A stretch of 64,000 bases of DNA from Treponema sp. (GTDB lineage Bacteria; Spirochaetota; Spirochaetia; Treponematales; Treponemataceae): contig JAEESN010000003.1 of NCBI GenBank assembly GCA_016286365.1, positions 124,001 to 188,000 of the forward strand, written 5' to 3'. Positions 43,131 through 53,124 of the stretch are shown here, one piece after another. Both the position numbers and the translations under genes were made by a program. The notes beneath the pieces were generated by a model. The model ran no database searches, was not told where the DNA came from, and worked only from the letters and a program-made list of their open reading frames with translations. Each line of letters starts with the position of its first letter. The stretch's first letter is position 1.

Positions 43131-44885
43131 ATGAAAGCATCTAAATTTATTATTTCGACACTGCGCGAAGCTCCAAACGACGCAGTTATTGCAAGCCATC
43201 AGCTGATGATGCGTGCAGGACTTATTCGTAAACTTGGAAACGGACTTTATTCTTATATGCCAATGGGTCTTAAGGCATTCCGTAAAGTAGAAAAAATCAT
43301 TCGTGAAGAACTCGATAAAGCCGGTATGCTCGAAATGAAGCCTACTGTAATTCAGCCGGGAGAAATATGGAAAGAATCTGGACGCTGGGAAAAAATGGGT
43401 CCCGAAATGCTCAAACCTCAGAACAGAGGCGGTCAGGATATGGTTGTTTCTCCAACAGCCGAAGAAGCATTTACAGCCCTTGTAAGAAACAATCTTACTT
43501 CTTACAAACAGCTTCCTGTAACTTTATATCAGATTAATACAAAATACCGCGACGAAATCCGCCCAAGATACGGTGTTATGCGTGGTCGTGAATTTACAAT
43601 GATGGATGCCTATTCTTTCGACAAAGATCAGGCAGATCTTGATGCTTCTTACGAAAACGCTGCAGCCGCCTACCGCCGTATTTTTAAGCGTCTTGGACTC
43701 GAAACAATCTCTGTAAAAGCTGATACAGGTGCTATGGGTGGTTCCGGCTCAGAAGAATTCATGGTAGAAAGCGAAGTTGGAGACGATACTTTAATCCTCT
43801 GTCCAAAATGTAAATACGCTGCAAACGTAGAAAAAGCTTCCTGCAAAGACGACATCCCTCTTGATAAGGATGGAAATCCTCAGAAGGTAACTACAGCGGC
43901 CGTAGAAGAAATTGCTACTCCAGACGTAAAAACTATAGATGATTTAACTGCATTCTTAAAAACAGGCGCACAGTCATTCATCAAAACTTTGATTTACCGC
44001 GTAGAAAACCCTGGAATCGACATTAAAGGAAACTTTGTTGCCGTATGTATCCGCGGAGACCTCGATGTAAACGAAGCAAAACTCTGTGCTCTCTTAAAAG
44101 CAAGCTCAGTAGAACTCGCAGAAGAAGCAGATGTTATAAAAATTACAGACGCACCGGTTGGATTTGCAGGTCCTGTAAAACTTACAAAAGCACCGGTAAT
44201 TGCAGATAACACAGTAATGAACATGCACGATGCCGTAACAGGCGCTCTTAAGAAGGATGTTCACTTTATTCACGTAGAACCGGGCCGCGACTTTACACCA
44301 TTTATGACAGCTGATGTACGAATTGTAAAACCGGGTGATATCTGTCCTGAATGCGGCGGAACTTTCTATTCTAAAAAAGGAAACGAACTTGGACACATAT
44401 TCAAGCTCGGCGAAAAATACACAAAATCGATGAACGTAACTTACCTTGATGTAAACGGAAAGCTTACAACTCCAATCATGGGATGTTACGGAATCGGTGT
44501 AGACAGAACTTTAGCAAGCATCATCGAAGCACATCACGACGATAACGGAATCATGTGGACAATGAGTACCGCTCCGTTCCAGGTTGCCGTTGTTCCTGTA
44601 ATGTACAAAGATAAAATGAAGGAAGTTGCAGATAAGATTTACGAAGAACTTCTTGCAGCCGGAATTGATGTAATTCTTGACGACAGAGATGAACGCCCTG
44701 GTGTTAAATTCAAGGATGCAGATTTAATCGGTTATCCTGTAAGAATCGTTGTGGGAGATAAAAATCTTCCTAACGTAGAACTTAAAATCCGTTCTAAAGA
44801 AACACCGGATTTAGTTCCTGCAGAAGAAGCTGCTACAAAAACAATTCAGCTTGTAAAAGATGAAATTGCAAAATTAGATGCATAA
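43131..44885 (+). CDS. proS: Prolyl-tRNA synthetase
   Basis: Bacterial-type class II ProRS of 584 residues. It has the N-terminal catalytic core (GLYSYMPMGLKAF, QINTKYRDEIRPRYGVMRGREF as motif 2), an inserted YbaK-like editing domain (about residues 240-390) that clears Ala-tRNA-Pro, motif 3 (MGCYGIGVDRTLA) and a C-terminal anticodon-binding domain. It is a single gene with its own promoter and followed by a terminator. No ribosome-binding site precedes the ATG. Confidence 0.96.
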   Translation: MKASKFIISTLREAPNDAVIASHQLMMRAGLIRKLGNGLYSYMPMGLKAFRKVEKIIREELDKAGMLEMKPTVIQPGEIWKESGRWEKMGPEMLKPQNRGGQDMVVSPTAEEAFTALVRNNLTSYKQLPVTLYQINTKYRDEIRPRYGVMRGREFTMMDAYSFDKDQADLDASYENAAAAYRRIFKRLGLETISVKADTGAMGGSGSEEFMVESEVGDDTLILCPKCKYAANVEKASCKDDIPLDKDGNPQKVTTAAVEEIATPDVKTIDDLTAFLKTGAQSFIKTLIYRVENPGIDIKGNFVAVCIRGDLDVNEAKLCALLKASSVELAEEADVIKITDAPVGFAGPVKLTKAPVIADNTVMNMHDAVTGALKKDVHFIHVEPGRDFTPFMTADVRIVKPGDICPECGGTFYSKKGNELGHIFKLGEKYTKSMNVTYLDVNGKLTTPIMGCYGIGVDRTLASIIEAHHDDNGIMWTMSTAPFQVAVVPVMYKDKMKEVADKIYEELLAAGIDVILDDRDERPGVKFKDADLIGYPVRIVVGDKNLPNVELKIRSKETPDLVPAEEAATKTIQLVKDEIAKLDA

Positions 44886-44898
44886 TCATCCTGTAAAG

Positions 44899-44940
44899 CG
44901 CAGATTTCTTTGAGTAACTTTGAAGAATCTGCGTTTTTTT
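44899..44940 (+). terminator. Rho-independent terminator after proS
   Basis: The stem starting CGCAGAT and closing ATCTGCG (44899-44933, one bulge) is followed by seven T (44934-44940). Confidence 0.85.
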
Positions 44941-44986
44941 ATATATATACACTTTTTACAAAGGAAATTTTACAAAGGAAACAAAA

Positions 44987-46090
44987 ATGAAAAAACGATT
45001 TTTATTACTTACATTTTTATTCTGCTTAATAACACCCTGTTTTGCAATGCCAGGCTTTAACCCTTACATACAGGATAAATCCGGGGAATTTGTTTATTAC
45101 AGAGATTATACTTTTTCACGCGAAAGCTACATCGGTATTCTTGAATACAGCGAATCTGAATATCAGATTAAATATTATGCACCGGCCATCCCATCAGCTA
45201 ATCTTCCGGAAAAAACAATCGCACTTTTAATCAAAATAAATCCTAAAAAAAATTATATGGAATTCACAGGCGAAACAACACTTAAAGGCGTTTCAAACAA
45301 TCCCGAAGACATAGACATTATGAATTATCTTCACGACATCCTTTATGAATTTTCATCACGACGAATCAAAATGGAAAACGTTTCTCCTTCAAATCCAAAA
45401 TATGTTTTGAATAAAGATTTTTATAAAAACGGAATTACAGTAAGCGATGAATATGAACAGTTTGGCGGTAAAGTAAAGATTGTTTACGACTGTATAATTC
45501 CATTCTTTAATATCAAACTGATTACAGATTCATCAGGAAAAACACTTCTTGAATGTGCTACAATCGGATGCCTTGATAATAACAGCGACAAAACTTTTGA
45601 TAACTTTAAGCCGGTAGATTTAACTACAATTCCAACAAAGCTCGAAAAGCTCAACTCTAAGGCTAAAGCAAAAAAAGTAAACTTTGACGGAGCAAACCTG
45701 ACACTCACAGATGAATGGCAGTCTAATTCAGAAAATTTCTATACATTTAAAGATGAATCTGTTGCAATTCTTTCTACGGTTAATGTAAATGCCCAGGATA
45801 CTGATTTTGTGAATGTTGTTCTTATCCTCTGTCGTACATTAATTTCGAGCTCAAAAAACAATATCACCAATTTTAAAGATATTTCTTTTATAATAAACGA
45901 TAAGGCTGGCGAAGTAAAAATCCTTCTTACACATTACAATGAACTTCTTACAAAAGAAGCAATCATTCTTAAAGCAGACAAAACGGATAAATCAAAAATC
46001 CATTATCTTGGACTTATAACAACCTACTACGCCTACTCAAAAAGAGTCAGTTATTACGAGAAAATCTTAAAAAGCTATAAATTAGATTAA
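44987..46090 (+). CDS. Exported protein of unknown function
   Basis: A 367-residue protein with a cleavable signal peptide (LLLTFLFCLITPCFA). The mature part is beta-rich with many Lys and Asn and no family signature I recognise. AAAGGA precedes the ATG. It is a single gene between the proS terminator and the convergent GerMN gene. Confidence 0.65.
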   Translation: MKKRFLLLTFLFCLITPCFAMPGFNPYIQDKSGEFVYYRDYTFSRESYIGILEYSESEYQIKYYAPAIPSANLPEKTIALLIKINPKKNYMEFTGETTLKGVSNNPEDIDIMNYLHDILYEFSSRRIKMENVSPSNPKYVLNKDFYKNGITVSDEYEQFGGKVKIVYDCIIPFFNIKLITDSSGKTLLECATIGCLDNNSDKTFDNFKPVDLTTIPTKLEKLNSKAKAKKVNFDGANLTLTDEWQSNSENFYTFKDESVAILSTVNVNAQDTDFVNVVLILCRTLISSSKNNITNFKDISFIINDKAGEVKILLTHYNELLTKEAIILKADKTDKSKIHYLGLITTYYAYSKRVSYYEKILKSYKLD

Positions 46091-46106
46091 TCAGACTGAT
46101 TATCTT

Positions 46107-46904
46107 TTATCTGGAGAAAGAATTCTTGTTGAGCGGAGAGCCTATCCACTGGCCTTCGCTTCCAAGATAATCTTTTTTCTGACCTTCTATAAGAAACTGT
46201 ACACTGCTTACGGTAGAAAATGTCGTAGCGGTGTACACAATCTGCATAAGCTGACCAATATATCCTTCTACACCAACCGGATTGATTTCAAACGCATCGT
46301 TAAAATTAAGATAAGCAACACCATTCGAAACCTTTGCGCTCAATAATCTTGTTCCTTCCGGAATGAGCGACATGCAGTTTTTTTCGCCAGACAGCTTTGA
46401 ATCAGGACCTTTTATTAAAAGATTGATTGCTGTAGTAAGCGGTGAATCATTTTTTTCGACAGTTCGTTTAACCATTTTGCGGTTTACAGAACCATCTGAA
46501 TCTATTTCTACAAAACAAAGCTGATAAGTTGTGTATTCAACAGGTTTTGCAGGTTTTTCTTCTTTTTTCGGCGTTTCTTTTTTAGGCTCTTCCTTTTTTG
46601 GCGTCTCTGTCACCTTTACAACTTCGTCTTCTACCGGTGGCTTTGGAATAACTGGAGGTTCATCCTGAATATTGATTGTTAAAGGAACCTCTTCCTGTAA
46701 AGGAATCTGCTCTTCGCCAGATGGATTTTTTGAAACATGATTCTGTACGAATTCCGGAGTTTTACCAAAAACTCTTCCAAAAAAATCTGTTTCCTTAAGA
46801 TTTGTAAAAATCTGATCCTTTTTTACGAGAAATAAAATAAAAACAATTAATGCTACTAAGAGACAACACGCAACGGCTAAGCCTGTACTTCTTTTCTTAC
46901 TCAT
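46107..46904 (-). CDS. GerMN-domain protein, membrane-anchored
   Basis: A 265-residue protein with an N-terminal membrane helix (LAVACCLLVALIVFILFLV), a Pro/Lys/Glu-rich linker (residues ~75-125) and a C-terminal GerMN domain (SLIPEGTRLLSAKVSNGVAY, FSTVSSVQFLIEG). The domain occurs in spore GerM and many non-spore envelope proteins and probably binds wall components. It starts 19 bases after nfnB and may be co-transcribed, though no link to transhydrogenase is known. Confidence 0.8.
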   Translation of the reverse strand: MSKKRSTGLAVACCLLVALIVFILFLVKKDQIFTNLKETDFFGRVFGKTPEFVQNHVSKNPSGEEQIPLQEEVPLTINIQDEPPVIPKPPVEDEVVKVTETPKKEEPKKETPKKEEKPAKPVEYTTYQLCFVEIDSDGSVNRKMVKRTVEKNDSPLTTAINLLIKGPDSKLSGEKNCMSLIPEGTRLLSAKVSNGVAYLNFNDAFEINPVGVEGYIGQLMQIVYTATTFSTVSSVQFLIEGQKKDYLGSEGQWIGSPLNKNSFSR

Positions 46905-46923
46905 AATACCTTTATTATCGGCA

Positions 46924-48393
46924 TTATTTTGCTAAATATTCATTAATTGAAGCAGCAGCTTTGCGTCCTTCGCCCATTGCAAGGATTACGGTTGCAGCAC
47001 CAAGAACAATGTCTCCACCTGCCCATACTTTTGCATGAGAAGTAGCCTGTCCTTCGTCTACAGTGATGTGACCCTTTTCGTCTGCGTTAAGACCCGGTGT
47101 TGTAGAAACAAGAAGCGGATTTGAACCGTTTCCAAGAGCAACAATCATAGCATCGCATGCAACATCGTGTTCTGAGCCCGGAATTGGAACAGGTGAACGT
47201 CTTCCAGAAGCATCCGGCTCTCCTAATTCGTAACGGAGACAGCGTACACCACATACGTGTCCTGTTTCGTCTCCAAGAACTTCTACAGGGTTTTCGAGGA
47301 AGCGGAAATTAACTCCTTCTTCTTCTGCGTGACCGATTTCTTCAAGACGGGCTGGCATTTCGTTTCTTGTACGGCGGTAAACAACATCTACTGTTTCTGC
47401 TCCAAGGCGGAAAGCCATACGGGCAGCATCCATAGCAACGTTACCGGCACCACAAACTACTACATGCTTTGCTTCGTAGATTGGAGTTGCAGCGTGTTCT
47501 TTGTCGTAACCTTTCATAAGGTTTGCACGTGTAAGATATTCGTTTGCAGAGAATACACCAATAAGGTTTTCTCCAGGAATATTTAAGAATTTTGGAAGAC
47601 CGGCGCCTGTTCCAACGAAGGCAGCATCAAAGCCTTTTTCGTTTAAAAGCTGTTCGAGTGTATTTGTACGTCCAACAAGGAAGTTTGTCTCGAATTTAAC
47701 ACCGATTTTCTGAAGGTTTTCGATTTCGTCCTGAACAATCTTCTTTGGGAGACGAAATTCAGGAATACCATACATCATTACACCGCCGGCTTTGTGGAAA
47801 GCTTCGAAAACTGTTACTGCGTGTCCGGCTCTTGCACAGTCAGCAGCAACAGTAAGACCTGCTGGTCCGGCACCGATTACGGCAACCTTTTTTCCTGTAG
47901 CTTTTGCAACAACAGGCATTGAAACCTGTCCGTTTTCTCTTTCCCAGTCAGCTACAAAGCGTTCAAGACGACCAATGGAAACTGCTTTTTCAGGAGATTT
48001 CCAGATTTTACCAACTGTACATTTTCCCTGACACTGTTTTTCCTGAGGACATACACGTCCACAGATTGCAGGAAGAAGGGATGTTTCCTTGATTGTATCT
48101 ACAGCGGCTTTGAATTCGCCTTTTGCAACTTCTGCAATAAATTTTGGTATATTGATGTTTACAGGACATCCTTCCATACAGAATGGTTTTGCGCACTGTA
48201 AACAGCGGTTTGCTTCGATAATAGCCTGTTCTTTTGAAAATCCGAGAGCTACTTCGTCCATCTGGCGTGCACGTACTTTTGGATCTCTTGCAGGCATTTC
48301 CATCTGAGGAATAGCATTTCTGTCTTTTGCTGTAAGAGGACCTGCCTTTAATTTTTCCTGTAATTTATTATATTCCTGTGTTACGTCTATCAT
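46924..48393 (-). CDS. nfnB: NfnB large subunit of NADH-dependent ferredoxin:NADP+ oxidoreductase
   Basis: A 489-residue flavoprotein of the glutamate-synthase small-subunit family. Its N-terminus binds two 4Fe-4S clusters (CLQCAKPFCMEGC, CGRVCPQEKQC), followed by FAD and NAD(P)H dinucleotide folds (VIGAGPAGLTVAADC, VVCGAGNVAMDAARMA). Because the gene upstream is a 2Fe-2S/FAD reductase and no glutamate synthase large subunit is present, NfnB of the electron-bifurcating NfnAB is the better call than GltD. The complex reduces two NADP+ with reduced ferredoxin and NADH. GAGGA precedes the ATG. Confidence 0.88.
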   Translation of the reverse strand: MIDVTQEYNKLQEKLKAGPLTAKDRNAIPQMEMPARDPKVRARQMDEVALGFSKEQAIIEANRCLQCAKPFCMEGCPVNINIPKFIAEVAKGEFKAAVDTIKETSLLPAICGRVCPQEKQCQGKCTVGKIWKSPEKAVSIGRLERFVADWERENGQVSMPVVAKATGKKVAVIGAGPAGLTVAADCARAGHAVTVFEAFHKAGGVMMYGIPEFRLPKKIVQDEIENLQKIGVKFETNFLVGRTNTLEQLLNEKGFDAAFVGTGAGLPKFLNIPGENLIGVFSANEYLTRANLMKGYDKEHAATPIYEAKHVVVCGAGNVAMDAARMAFRLGAETVDVVYRRTRNEMPARLEEIGHAEEEGVNFRFLENPVEVLGDETGHVCGVRCLRYELGEPDASGRRSPVPIPGSEHDVACDAMIVALGNGSNPLLVSTTPGLNADEKGHITVDEGQATSHAKVWAGGDIVLGAATVILAMGEGRKAAASINEYLAK

Positions 48394-48406
48394 CTTTTTC
48401 CTCTTA

Positions 48407-49261
48407 TTACTTTGCTAATTTATCTGCTTCTGCCTGAAGTTTACATTTGTGGAAGTCTTCTGCTTCGCGGTCTTTGAATGACTTCATACGCATCATCATA
48501 TTGTCCCAGTCTACAAGGTGTGCATCAAATTCAGGACCGTCTACGCATACGAATTTTGTTTTTCCATCGTAGCTTACACGACATCCACCACACATACCTG
48601 TTCCATCAATCATAATTGTATTTAAAGAAACTGTTGTTTTAATTCCAAAAGGCTTTGTTGTAGCAGCACAGAACTTCATCATGATTGGAGGTCCAATTGC
48701 AATTACTTCTGCAGGAGGACACTGACTTTCGCACATTTCCTTAAGTGGAACTGTAGAAACACCCTGGCGTCCGGCAGATCCATCATCAGTCATAATGATA
48801 ACTTCGTCTGCAAGAGCCTTCATCTCGTCTACATAAATCAAAAGGTCCTTTGTACGTGCAGCAATAATCATGATTACTTTATTTCCTGCAGCTTTGTGTG
48901 CCTGAACGATTGGATAACATGGTGCAACACCAAATCCACCGCCCACAACAACAACAGGGGCATCATATTTTTCGATTTTAGAAGGATTTCCTAAAGGTCC
49001 AAGAATTGCAGGGAGTTCCTGTCCGGCTTCCATCAAAGAAAGCTTATAAGTTGTAGCTCCAACTGCCTGGAAAACTAATGCAATCCATCCTTCTTCTGCA
49101 TTTGCATCTGCAATTGTAAGAGGTACGCGCTCTCCAAATTCAGCTTCCACCTGGATAATAACAAACTGTCCTGCTTTACGATTTCGGGCAATTTCAGGTG
49201 CATTGACTTTCATATAAAAAACACCTGCAGAAAGCTGTTTCTTTTCAATAATTTTAAACAT
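48407..49261 (-). CDS. nfnA: NfnA small subunit (ferredoxin-NADP reductase-like)
   Basis: A 284-residue cytoplasmic flavoprotein of the dihydroorotate dehydrogenase electron-transfer subunit type. It has the FAD region (GQFVIIQVEAEFGERVPLTI), a nucleotide-binding loop (VVVGGGFGVAPCYPI), and a 2Fe-2S site with Cys in GMCGGCRVS and FVCVDGPEFDAH. It partners NfnB 13 bases downstream. It has its own promoter, covered by an inverted repeat that may be an operator. Confidence 0.88.
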   Translation of the reverse strand: MFKIIEKKQLSAGVFYMKVNAPEIARNRKAGQFVIIQVEAEFGERVPLTIADANAEEGWIALVFQAVGATTYKLSLMEAGQELPAILGPLGNPSKIEKYDAPVVVVGGGFGVAPCYPIVQAHKAAGNKVIMIIAARTKDLLIYVDEMKALADEVIIMTDDGSAGRQGVSTVPLKEMCESQCPPAEVIAIGPPIMMKFCAATTKPFGIKTTVSLNTIMIDGTGMCGGCRVSYDGKTKFVCVDGPEFDAHLVDWDNMMMRMKSFKDREAEDFHKCKLQAEADKLAK

Positions 49262-49293
49262 TTTAAGTCCTCTTTAAATATAGTTAATTTACA

Positions 49294-49323
49294 ATTTTAC
49301 TGATTGACACTAATTGCGTCAAT
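49294..49323 (-). promoter_or_regulatory. Promoter of nfnAB with overlapping inverted repeat
   Basis: Minus strand: TTGACG (49317-49322), 17-base spacer, TAAAAT (49294-49299). The inverted repeat ATTGAC-N9-GTCAAT (49303-49323) covers the -35 box and spacer, as expected for a repressor site. It does not match the Rex or FNR consensus. Confidence 0.6.
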
Positions 49324-49369
49324 TGTCATTTTAGAGAAAGAAATAGAATAAAATCACATAATTTTTGTG

Positions 49370-50596
49370 TTAGAAGCCCACAGAAAGCTGAACAAAGGCT
49401 CCGGCTCCACCACCTCTAAAGCTTCCTGTAAAGCTTGAAGATTCAGCAGAAACACCAACTTTAACTTCAAGAAGGCGGATGTTTACATCTACAATCAGTT
49501 TGTGGCTGAAAATCTTATCTGTGCGTTCGGTCGAAACATAGAAATTAAGCGCATGCCAGAATCCAAGGCGCATTCCAAGAAGATAATCAAAATAAAAATC
49601 TGATTCAAGGCCTTCTCCGGCAAAAGGATGTTCAATTCCAAAACCAAGTCCGCCATAATAATCCATTACCCCATTGAACGGATGGAATTTTCCAGAAACA
49701 AAGAATTTTAATGGTCGGTTGATTTTAATCTCTTTTTCTTCTGCATCTCCCTTTGTAATATCCCAGGTAAACTGAGGATTTCCTATGTCCATAATTTCTG
49801 CAGACATGGAAGATGTGATTGTTGTAGGAATGCATGTGCTGATTTTTGTCGGATAAATCGGGATTCGTGCATTTCCATAAATTGTAAGATATCTGTAAAG
49901 GTCATAGCTGAAAGAAACTCCAACATCAAGACCGGAATTTTCTATAATCTTTTTATAATCCAGCAAGTAAAGGGTTTTATAGTCGATATTCTTAAAATCC
50001 GGAGTAAAATAATCAGAATAGAAAGCCATCGTTCCCTTTAAATCATAACTGAATTCGCCGTGTGCCGAGTTTGAAAGAACAACTTTTGAATCTTCCATTG
50101 CAACATGAGCAAGTGCAGAGTAAACCGTTGGAGAAATCACAAGAGAGAATTTTTTTGTGCTCCAGCCTACATCAAGTCCTGCAAAAAGAAACAAATCTGC
50201 AAAACCTTTTACATCGATTGTTATATCCTCGTTGATTGTATTTCCGTATCCAAGGAAGTCAAAAAGTGATTTTCCTATTCCGATGTTGGAATATAAATCA
50301 AGACCTGCATTAATCTTAAAAAGAAGGCCGTTTGGAATATCAAGACCGAACGATACCTGGGGCTTAGTGCTTGCGATTAACGAAAATCCATCATCACTCA
50401 TTTCGTCTGCAATCTTTGTAAAATCTATTAAAACAACGTCCTGGAAGATGTCTTTTGTTCCAATAAGATTGTTCGAAACATTAACCGGCACATCAAGAGT
50501 AAAATCTATAATACGATCGTTATAAAATCTTTCTTCGGAAAAAGTGCTTAAAGAGAAAAATAATGCAAATATTAATAAAGCTACAAGTTTTTTCAT
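49370..50596 (-). CDS. Probable outer-membrane beta-barrel protein
   Basis: A 408-residue exported protein: signal peptide (LVALLIFALFFSLSTFS), then alternating amphipathic strands with many aromatic ends and a C-terminal strand finishing in Phe (GAFVQLSVGF), a common outer-membrane barrel signal. No known porin family is recognised. I start it at the ATG at 50596, one base past the stop of the giant lipoprotein gene; a GTG nine bases earlier is in frame. It is likely translated together with that gene. Confidence 0.65.
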   Translation of the reverse strand: MKKLVALLIFALFFSLSTFSEERFYNDRIIDFTLDVPVNVSNNLIGTKDIFQDVVLIDFTKIADEMSDDGFSLIASTKPQVSFGLDIPNGLLFKINAGLDLYSNIGIGKSLFDFLGYGNTINEDITIDVKGFADLFLFAGLDVGWSTKKFSLVISPTVYSALAHVAMEDSKVVLSNSAHGEFSYDLKGTMAFYSDYFTPDFKNIDYKTLYLLDYKKIIENSGLDVGVSFSYDLYRYLTIYGNARIPIYPTKISTCIPTTITSSMSAEIMDIGNPQFTWDITKGDAEEKEIKINRPLKFFVSGKFHPFNGVMDYYGGLGFGIEHPFAGEGLESDFYFDYLLGMRLGFWHALNFYVSTERTDKIFSHKLIVDVNIRLLEVKVGVSAESSSFTGSFRGGGAGAFVQLSVGF

Positions 50597-50597
50597 A

Positions 50598-53114
50598 TTA
50601 ATCACTTCCTCCCCATACAGTTACTTCTTTTCCATTTGTGTCGATTCCCAAATCTATGCGCGATTTAAGTCCCATATCCCTTGGAATAGCAAGCATACCA
50701 GCCTTTAGCTGAAGATAAACTTCCGGCTGAAGAGGGAATGTATTTAAAAGCTTAGACGGATCTTCCGCATAACGGCCACCGCTGAGCGATAAAACCTTTG
50801 TTTCAAAATCATCATGACTTGTTCCATCCATATCCATCACAATATTTATGTCGCTCGAAGAAATAAATGGTTTTTTTGTAGGCGCATAGGCAATAGAAAC
50901 GTTATCGATTATGTCTAAAAGCTTCTGGATTTTTCCAAGACTTGTTGCTTCTGTTCTCTTCATAACGTCCCAGTTTGAATCAGATCTGTCTACACCCATA
51001 ATATCGATGATATCAATATTTACATCGCCGGTAAGATTGACTTCCAGAGGAAGAATTACCATTGCCGTGATTTTAATAGAAGTATTCTGCGCATTCTGTA
51101 AAGCATCGTGATTGATTGTAATTTCACCGGAACTACCTGTTGTAAGACCGATGTTGTAATCAATTCCGAGCTTGCTTCCAGAGTGACTTGCCGATGCATT
51201 CAAAATAGGAGCAATATCGGCAGAAAGTCCGCCTGTTACAGTAGAAGTAACAATATCTTCGGGAGTTTTTGTTAAAACCGGCTCAATGGCAAAAGGCATA
51301 ATCGCATTTGCACCCGAAGAACCTAAAACATAAAGTTCGTTGCTTCCAATTTGATTTTCAGAAGAATCTGCAAGGAAGAATTTAATCTTTCCCGAGAAGT
51401 TCGGATTATTAAATGCTTCGAGATTTGGAATATCGCAATAAAGATGAATTGGTAATGCCGAAAGATTTATCTTGTCGGAAATAGTTGTGTGCAGGGCTGT
51501 GTCGAGCGAGCCAAAAAGTGAAGAAAGATTAAAGTCCATGCAAACTTTTCCATTAGAAGATAGATTTCCAGAATCGATTGTTATTTCTTTCCAGTCTAAA
51601 ACCGGAGTAATTTCTACTTTTACCTTATATTTTTTACCAGGTTCAACATTCGAAGCAATGATTTTTCCGGCTGTTGCTCCAGGTAAATCAAGGTCTGCCT
51701 TAAAATCTATCTTTGTTGTAGATGTGATTGTAGTTGTGTTTTCTGAATCAGTAAGGAAATTTACAGTCTGATCAGTTTTTCCCGCTTCGAGCGTCTGATC
51801 CGTAGTTCCTGTTAATCCAAGGAAGTTAGAAGCAACGTTTTTAAGGACAAAATCGTTTCCAGATGGGAATGTGTTTGTATATTTTACCTTAATACCGCAT
51901 CCTTCCTTCCAGTCTATGGATTTTACCATTGATTTTGCTTCGTCCGGTAAATCCTGATTAAGGTTTATAGAAGTATCTGTCCCATCGGGGAGCTTTACGG
52001 TAACGCTCGAAATAAGAGGAACAGTTGTGCTTATAGAAATCTTTGGTTTTTTACTAAAATAGATATCTGCATTTGTAAAATTGATGGAAAGATCAAGAGT
52101 TGCATCAATATCCTGATTCTGGAATGTTGTTCCAGCCAGATTTGTCGAATCCGAAGTAATTGTTGTATTTAATCCGCCAGAAAGAGCAATTGTTTTATTT
52201 AAGGTAACACCAGTCCAGTCCGGAAGATCGATTGTACATTCAAGAGTAGAGCCAGTTCCAAAAGTACACTGCTCAAGTGCAGCGTTTCCTGTTCCAATCG
52301 GGAAAGAAGTTGTAAGCTGAGGAAGATCTACGGGGCTTCCGGTTGTTACTCCGTGTGCCGATTTTAATCTGCTCGAAGTATCAATTACACCGGTAAAAGC
52401 AGTACCCGAATTTTCAAAAGCAATGTATGTATTTGCACCGTAAAGTGTCTTTCCTGTAATGTTTAAGCTTACTTTTCCGTCAGAAAGATTTCCTTCTGCA
52501 ATTTTATTGTTCTGTGCATCTTCGAGTGTTGCACCTGTATAAAGGCTTACATGACCTGTTGTATCTGAGTCAATCTGTATATAACCTGAATTATAAATAA
52601 CGTGATCAAAGTTCGAAGCAAAATTAACCTTCTGCTTTGCATTTCCACCATCAATTCCGCCAGCAAAACTTACCATAGAATTAACCATCGAGTTTACAAC
52701 ATCAATATCGAATTCTTTAGAAGTATTTATATCTACGCTTGGAATCTGAATTTCCTGTTCAAAACTCATGGCAGTAAGACTGTCGCCTAAATCTGTAGAA
52801 GCCATGAACGAAGCAAAGTCCAGCGGGATTTCCTGAATTGGAACCCTGATTAAAAACATCTGCTTCTGCTGATTCGCACCCGGATTATAATCATAAATCT
52901 TAATTCCGTCAGACAAAGAACCGGAAATAATTGTATTAAGATTCAGATATTCAGATAAATCCAAATCCAATTCTGTGATTGTGAATCTGTATTTTGCACT
53001 TGTAGAAACGTTTACCTGTTTTGGAAGAGTAATATTTGTAATATCATTAAAACATCCGGTTAAACCGATTAAAAGAGAAAAGGCTATTAGTACCGCTGTA
53101 TATTTTTTCTTCAT
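50598..53114 (-). CDS. Very large lipoprotein of unknown function
   Basis: An 838-residue lipoprotein: signal peptide with lipobox LTGC (about residues 18-21 from this start). The mature part is almost entirely beta, with repeated strand motifs and many Asp/Thr/Ser, e.g. several SxDINxDxx stretches. No catalytic motif is recognised. The ATG at 53114 is preceded by AGGAG at 5 bases; an upstream extension to 53150 lacks this. It is followed directly by a beta-barrel gene, which suggests a lipoprotein-barrel pair at the outer membrane. Confidence 0.7.
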   Translation of the reverse strand: MKKKYTAVLIAFSLLIGLTGCFNDITNITLPKQVNVSTSAKYRFTITELDLDLSEYLNLNTIISGSLSDGIKIYDYNPGANQQKQMFLIRVPIQEIPLDFASFMASTDLGDSLTAMSFEQEIQIPSVDINTSKEFDIDVVNSMVNSMVSFAGGIDGGNAKQKVNFASNFDHVIYNSGYIQIDSDTTGHVSLYTGATLEDAQNNKIAEGNLSDGKVSLNITGKTLYGANTYIAFENSGTAFTGVIDTSSRLKSAHGVTTGSPVDLPQLTTSFPIGTGNAALEQCTFGTGSTLECTIDLPDWTGVTLNKTIALSGGLNTTITSDSTNLAGTTFQNQDIDATLDLSINFTNADIYFSKKPKISISTTVPLISSVTVKLPDGTDTSINLNQDLPDEAKSMVKSIDWKEGCGIKVKYTNTFPSGNDFVLKNVASNFLGLTGTTDQTLEAGKTDQTVNFLTDSENTTTITSTTKIDFKADLDLPGATAGKIIASNVEPGKKYKVKVEITPVLDWKEITIDSGNLSSNGKVCMDFNLSSLFGSLDTALHTTISDKINLSALPIHLYCDIPNLEAFNNPNFSGKIKFFLADSSENQIGSNELYVLGSSGANAIMPFAIEPVLTKTPEDIVTSTVTGGLSADIAPILNASASHSGSKLGIDYNIGLTTGSSGEITINHDALQNAQNTSIKITAMVILPLEVNLTGDVNIDIIDIMGVDRSDSNWDVMKRTEATSLGKIQKLLDIIDNVSIAYAPTKKPFISSSDINIVMDMDGTSHDDFETKVLSLSGGRYAEDPSKLLNTFPLQPEVYLQLKAGMLAIPRDMGLKSRIDLGIDTNGKEVTVWGGSD

Positions 53115-53124
53115 AAAAACTCCT

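Noticed and set aside
46091-46106. Short hairpin TAATCA-GAC-TGATTA between convergent genes
   Set aside because: The stem is weak and AT-rich and the T run is interrupted, so a terminator cannot be claimed.
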